Assembly: GCA_035252015.1 (NCBI GenBank)
Contig: DATFDP010000123.1
Span: forward strand, 1 to 32,186
Direction: 5' to 3'
Length of the DNA stretch: 32,186 nucleotides
DNA from: JAICWP01 sp035252015
GTDB lineage: Bacteria; Acidobacteriota; Terriglobia; Terriglobales; Acidobacteriaceae
The position numbers and the translations under genes are program-made. A model generated the notes under the pieces. The model made no database searches. It was not told where the DNA came from and saw nothing but the letters and a program-made list of their open reading frames with translations. Shown here piece after piece: positions 30,060-32,186 of this stretch (positions within the stretch are counted from its first letter, which is position 1; each line of letters begins with the position of its first letter).

Positions 30060-30500
30060 ATGCCAGAACGCACGTTTACCCTGGACGAAGCCCAAGAATT
30101 ACTCCCGGTCCTGGAAAGCCTCCTGCGCCAGGCCATCGGTGGCAAAAAGCAGATCGAGGAAGTTGACAAGGAACTCAAAGAGGTCGCCCACCGCGTCTTT
30201 CTTACCGGCGGCATGTTGCTTCCTCTGGTGCGTTTGGCCCGCCGCAAGGCGGAGCGTGAAAAATCGGCGCAGCAGGTCAAGGACGCTGTCAGCGAAATCA
30301 ATGCCACCGGCGTGCAGGTAAAAGACCTCGATATCGGCCTGCTCGATTTTCCTTGCGTGGTAAACGGTCACACCGTATTGCTGTGCTGGAAGCTCGGCGA
30401 AAAGGCAATTACCCATTGGCACGGCCTGGAGGAGGGCTTCGCCGGCCGCAAGCCCATTGACGAGCGCATTCCCCGCGCCAGGCCCAAGCGCCAGCTTTAG
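30060..30500 (+). CDS. DUF2203 family protein
   Basis: A 146-residue cytoplasmic protein. It begins PERTFTLDEAQELLPVLESLLRQA and has a central charged helix. The C-terminal family core is GVQVKDLDIGLLDFPCVVNG, then LCWKLGEKAITHWHGLEEGFAGRKPID. These blocks are those of DUF2203, whose function is unknown. The conserved Trp, His and Glu near the end suggest a binding site, but none is established. The start chosen is the ATG at 30060; a GTG at 30021 in frame would add 13 Ser/Thr-rich residues. TATAGAAT at 30013-30020 is a possible -10 box and would give the ATG a leader of about 35 bases. Confidence 0.85.
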   Translation: MPERTFTLDEAQELLPVLESLLRQAIGGKKQIEEVDKELKEVAHRVFLTGGMLLPLVRLARRKAEREKSAQQVKDAVSEINATGVQVKDLDIGLLDFPCVVNGHTVLLCWKLGEKAITHWHGLEEGFAGRKPIDERIPRARPKRQL

Positions 30501-30544
30501 TCGACTTTACCGGCGCAATCCCATGGTTTAGCTACGTTCTTACC

Positions 30545-30562
30545 CCAGGCAGAGGAGCCTGG
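30545..30562. other. Small hairpin after the DUF2203 gene
   Basis: CCAGGC and GCCTGG flank a 6-base loop (AGAGGA). It is about 45 bases beyond the stop and could help end transcription. No T-run follows at once, so the terminator call is not made. Confidence 0.4.
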
Positions 30563-30580
30563 CCGCCTTTGCCTGGTTAC

Positions 30581-30604
30581 CTCCGTGTCTCTGTGACTCG
30601 GTGA
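30581..30604 (+). repeat. Tandem 8-base word array (CTCnGTGn)
   Basis: Three head-to-tail words, CTCCGTGT, CTCTGTGA and CTCGGTGA, are followed by CGAAA. The style is the same as the 9-base array at 9520-9550, which also ends in a GGTGA/GAAA context. It lies in the spacer before the BIG2 lipoprotein gene. Confidence 0.6.
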
Positions 30605-30662
30605 CGAAATTGAAATGCGGTACCCCTCGTGGTGCTGGCCGCGTTTTCTCGCCACCCCGGTT

Positions 30663-30671
30663 TGCTAAAAT
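30663..30671 (+). promoter_or_regulatory. Extended -10 box of the BIG2 lipoprotein gene
   Basis: TTGCTAAAAT contains TGC plus TAAAAT (30666-30671), a good extended -10. It lies 63 bases before the ATG at 30735, so this gene has a normal leader, unlike yggX and the M49 peptidase gene. A weak GTTTTC is at a plausible -35 distance. Confidence 0.45.
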
Positions 30672-30734
30672 GCACGCAGCGCGACCACTTACAACCAAAG
30701 CTCATAGCCCATCTGGGGCGGGGAGTCCTGGCTG

Positions 30735-31346
30735 ATGTCGAAAGCACCTGTATTGCCGTTGTTGGCGCTCGCCGTGCTGGTCGCGCTGGCGTGCGTCTCC
30801 TGCCGCGGTTTTTTCGTTAACCCGACGTTGACCTCCATCACCGTGGCCCCGCAGAACGCTTCCGTCAACATCGGTTCCACGCTGCAGTTCACCGCCACCG
30901 GGGTTAATAACGATGGCACTAACGCCTCGCTCCACAATCTGACCTGGACCTCTTCAGCCACCACCATCGCCACCATAAGCAGCGCTGGCCTAGCCAAGGG
31001 CGTCGCCTCGGGCACAGCCACTATCACGGCCACCGACGGCGGCGTCACCGGCTCCTCCACAGTTACCGTGGGCTCGACCAGCAATATGCTGACCATCTCT
31101 CCCGCTAACCAGACAGTCAGCTTGTCCACCAACGGCAATTCGCTCCAGTTCAACGCCACACTGAACGGTCAGGACGTGACTTCCTCCACTACCTGGAGCT
31201 CGTCCAATACCAGCGTGGCATTTTTCTCCACTACCAGTCCCGGCCTCGCTACGCTGACCAGCACGGGCTCGACCACGATTACGGCCACCTCTAACACGAA
31301 CGGCACCAACGCATCGGGCACTACCAGCCTTACCGTCACCCAGTGA
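30735..31346 (+). CDS. Probable lipoprotein with two BIG2-like Ig domains
   Basis: The 203-residue protein starts with an export signal (residues 1-19) ending ALAC-VSC, a likely but not ideal lipobox with C20 or C23 as the lipidated residue. Two bacterial Ig-like domains of about 80 residues follow (about 31-112 and 115-202). Each has the BIG2 pattern: Thr/Ser-rich strands, TWTSS or TWSSS, TIATISSAGLAKGVASGTATITAT. These domains usually sit in surface proteins that bind carbohydrate or other cells. The codon third positions are C-rich, and the composition is extreme in Ser/Thr/Asn. It is a single gene with an extended -10 promoter. Confidence 0.8.
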   Translation: MSKAPVLPLLALAVLVALACVSCRGFFVNPTLTSITVAPQNASVNIGSTLQFTATGVNNDGTNASLHNLTWTSSATTIATISSAGLAKGVASGTATITATDGGVTGSSTVTVGSTSNMLTISPANQTVSLSTNGNSLQFNATLNGQDVTSSTTWSSSNTSVAFFSTTSPGLATLTSTGSTTITATSNTNGTNASGTTSLTVTQ

Positions 31347-31436
31347 TATCCTCGCCATGAAATGCGTGGGGCGCCGCGGGCGAGTTGATGCGCACGGTAC
31401 GTGCGACCCGGCCCTTCATTCCGGTGATTCGATCCG

Positions 31437-32186
31437 GTGACGATTCCAACACCAACTCACTCTGACGCAAGATCGATTCGCGCTGCCTGGTTCCGGGCTG
31501 TGATTACCTGCGCTCTGGTTTTCATCCTGGCTGCCGCCCTCCTGGTCCTGGCCCGCTCCGATAGACGAGTCGCCCTGCTGCAAAACTATGCTGCGGCTTT
31601 CTTTCTCGGCGCGATTGGTCTTCTTTTGTGCGAAAAAAAATGCTGGGTTACGGAAGCGAACGACACCTCTCAGGATTTAACCTTCCCTCCAGCGCTTCTC
31701 TTATTAGTTCCGGCGCTGACCTACCTGCCTGCGCTATGGACATATTTTGTCAGCGACGACTTTGAACACCTGCAACTCGCACGCCTTCCCTTGCTGCCAT
31801 TTATATGGCAGCAGCTTACCAGCGGGCAAGTTACTGGATCGGACTACCACCTCTTCTTCCGCCCTCTGGGATTCGCCAGTCTCTTTCTTGATTATCGTCT
31901 CTTCCACTACTGGGCCCCGGGCTACCATCTGCTCAATCTCGCGCTACACCTGGTCGTCGTTGCGGGCGTCTACCTCCTGAGCCAGGGACTGGGCCTCTCA
32001 CGGAAGACCTCGGCCATGGCGGCCCTGTTGTTTTCCCTTGCGCCAGTTACGGTGCAGCCCGTCACCTATATAGCCGCGCGCTTTGATCTGATTGCCACCG
32101 CCCTGGGAATCTGGGCGCTCGTGATTTACTTGCGCTTCCGAAAAAGCGGTGCAGCCGCGGCTTATACGCTCGCCCTCCTCTTATTC
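31437..32186 (+). CDS. GT-C type membrane glycosyltransferase (TMTC/PMT-like), cut by window edge
   Basis: An open frame of 250 codons runs to the right edge. It is rich in transmembrane helices (about residues 19-40, 50-65, 86-104 and several after 160). The key motif is YFVSDDFEHLQL, with the acidic pair D107-D108 in the first large loop. It is followed by LFFRPLGFASLFLDYRLFHYWAPGYHLLNLALH, a pattern of GT-C enzymes related to dolichyl-phosphate-mannose transferases and TMTC proteins. It would use a lipid-linked sugar to glycosylate an extracytoplasmic acceptor. The only start after the in-frame stop at 31425 is the GTG at 31437; no ribosome-binding site is evident. A C-terminal TPR part is likely but lies outside. 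Confidence 0.75.
   Translation, partial: MTIPTPTHSDARSIRAAWFRAVITCALVFILAAALLVLARSDRRVALLQNYAAAFFLGAIGLLLCEKKCWVTEANDTSQDLTFPPALLLLVPALTYLPALWTYFVSDDFEHLQLARLPLLPFIWQQLTSGQVTGSDYHLFFRPLGFASLFLDYRLFHYWAPGYHLLNLALHLVVVAGVYLLSQGLGLSRKTSAMAALLFSLAPVTVQPVTYIAARFDLIATALGIWALVIYLRFRKSGAAAAYTLALLLF

Noticed and set aside
1..32186. CRISPR arrays, tRNA or rRNA genes
   Set aside because: No evenly spaced repeats with unique spacers, and no tRNA- or rRNA-like conserved blocks were seen on either strand by eye. A covariance-model scan would be decisive.

Overview
The window is a GC-rich bacterial chromosome segment. Its gene content most resembles Acidobacteriota (Koribacter/Terriglobia type). The pointers are a nuoA-B-CD-E-F-G operon with fused nuoCD, a Ser/Thr kinase joined to a PD40 beta-propeller, a DUF2203 protein, a BIG2-like lipoprotein and a GT-C (TMTC-like) membrane glycosyltransferase. 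The taxonomic call is inference; no rRNA or tRNA gene was seen. There is no phage, plasmid or CRISPR signature.

Layout. 1-4926 (minus): NADH:quinone oxidoreductase genes nuoA, B, CD, E, F and the start of nuoG, tightly packed and co-oriented. 5152-6117 (plus): a secreted SMP-30/gluconolactonase-like protein. 6122-9369 (minus): a sugar operon of sodium/solute symporter, two-TM small protein and galactokinase. 9598-11233: YggX, a membrane protein and 3-hydroxybutyryl-CoA dehydrogenase. 11387-13111: an exported M49-like metallopeptidase. 13703-17124: TldD and TldE (PmbA), separated by an element that carries a dead four-helix-bundle (23S IVP-type) gene. 17398-19111: a membrane-anchored helix-hairpin-helix protein, an MmcB-like nuclease-fold protein and a cyclic-nucleotide-binding protein without a DNA-binding domain. 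19322-25276: a zinc-ribbon/TPR membrane protein coupled to a CBS-type ClC channel, then the kinase. 25731-28807: an accessory signalling cluster with a small ORF, a degenerate receiver, heptad-repeat mini-proteins and a stand-alone CheB. 29067-32186: a 6PGDH-like dehydrogenase, DUF2203, a BIG2 lipoprotein and the start of a GT-C glycosyltransferase.

Two things stand out. First, at least five intergenic spacers (near 7.3, 15.2-15.7, 17.1-17.3, 17.9-18.1 and 22.4-22.6 kb) hold paired, oppositely oriented arrays of short degenerate words such as GCTAATT, GATTG or GTAATTT. They form nested palindromes, most of them beginning at or within 15 bases of a stop codon. Two share terminal sequence; one of these carries the four-helix-bundle pseudogene and the other carries no gene, like an autonomous element and its MITE. 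Second, the 25.7-28.8 kb cluster combines a receiver whose phospho-acceptor Asp is Glu, a zinc ribbon, a receiver-less CheB with its own zinc-ribbon-like motif, and three proteins with a similar Arg/Leu/Ala-rich heptad helix. It has no CheA, CheW, CheR or chemoreceptor in the window and may be an undescribed signalling module.

Several promoters (yggX, the M49 peptidase, probably tldD and the kinase) put an extended or canonical -10 box so close to the start codon that the mRNAs would be leaderless or nearly so.
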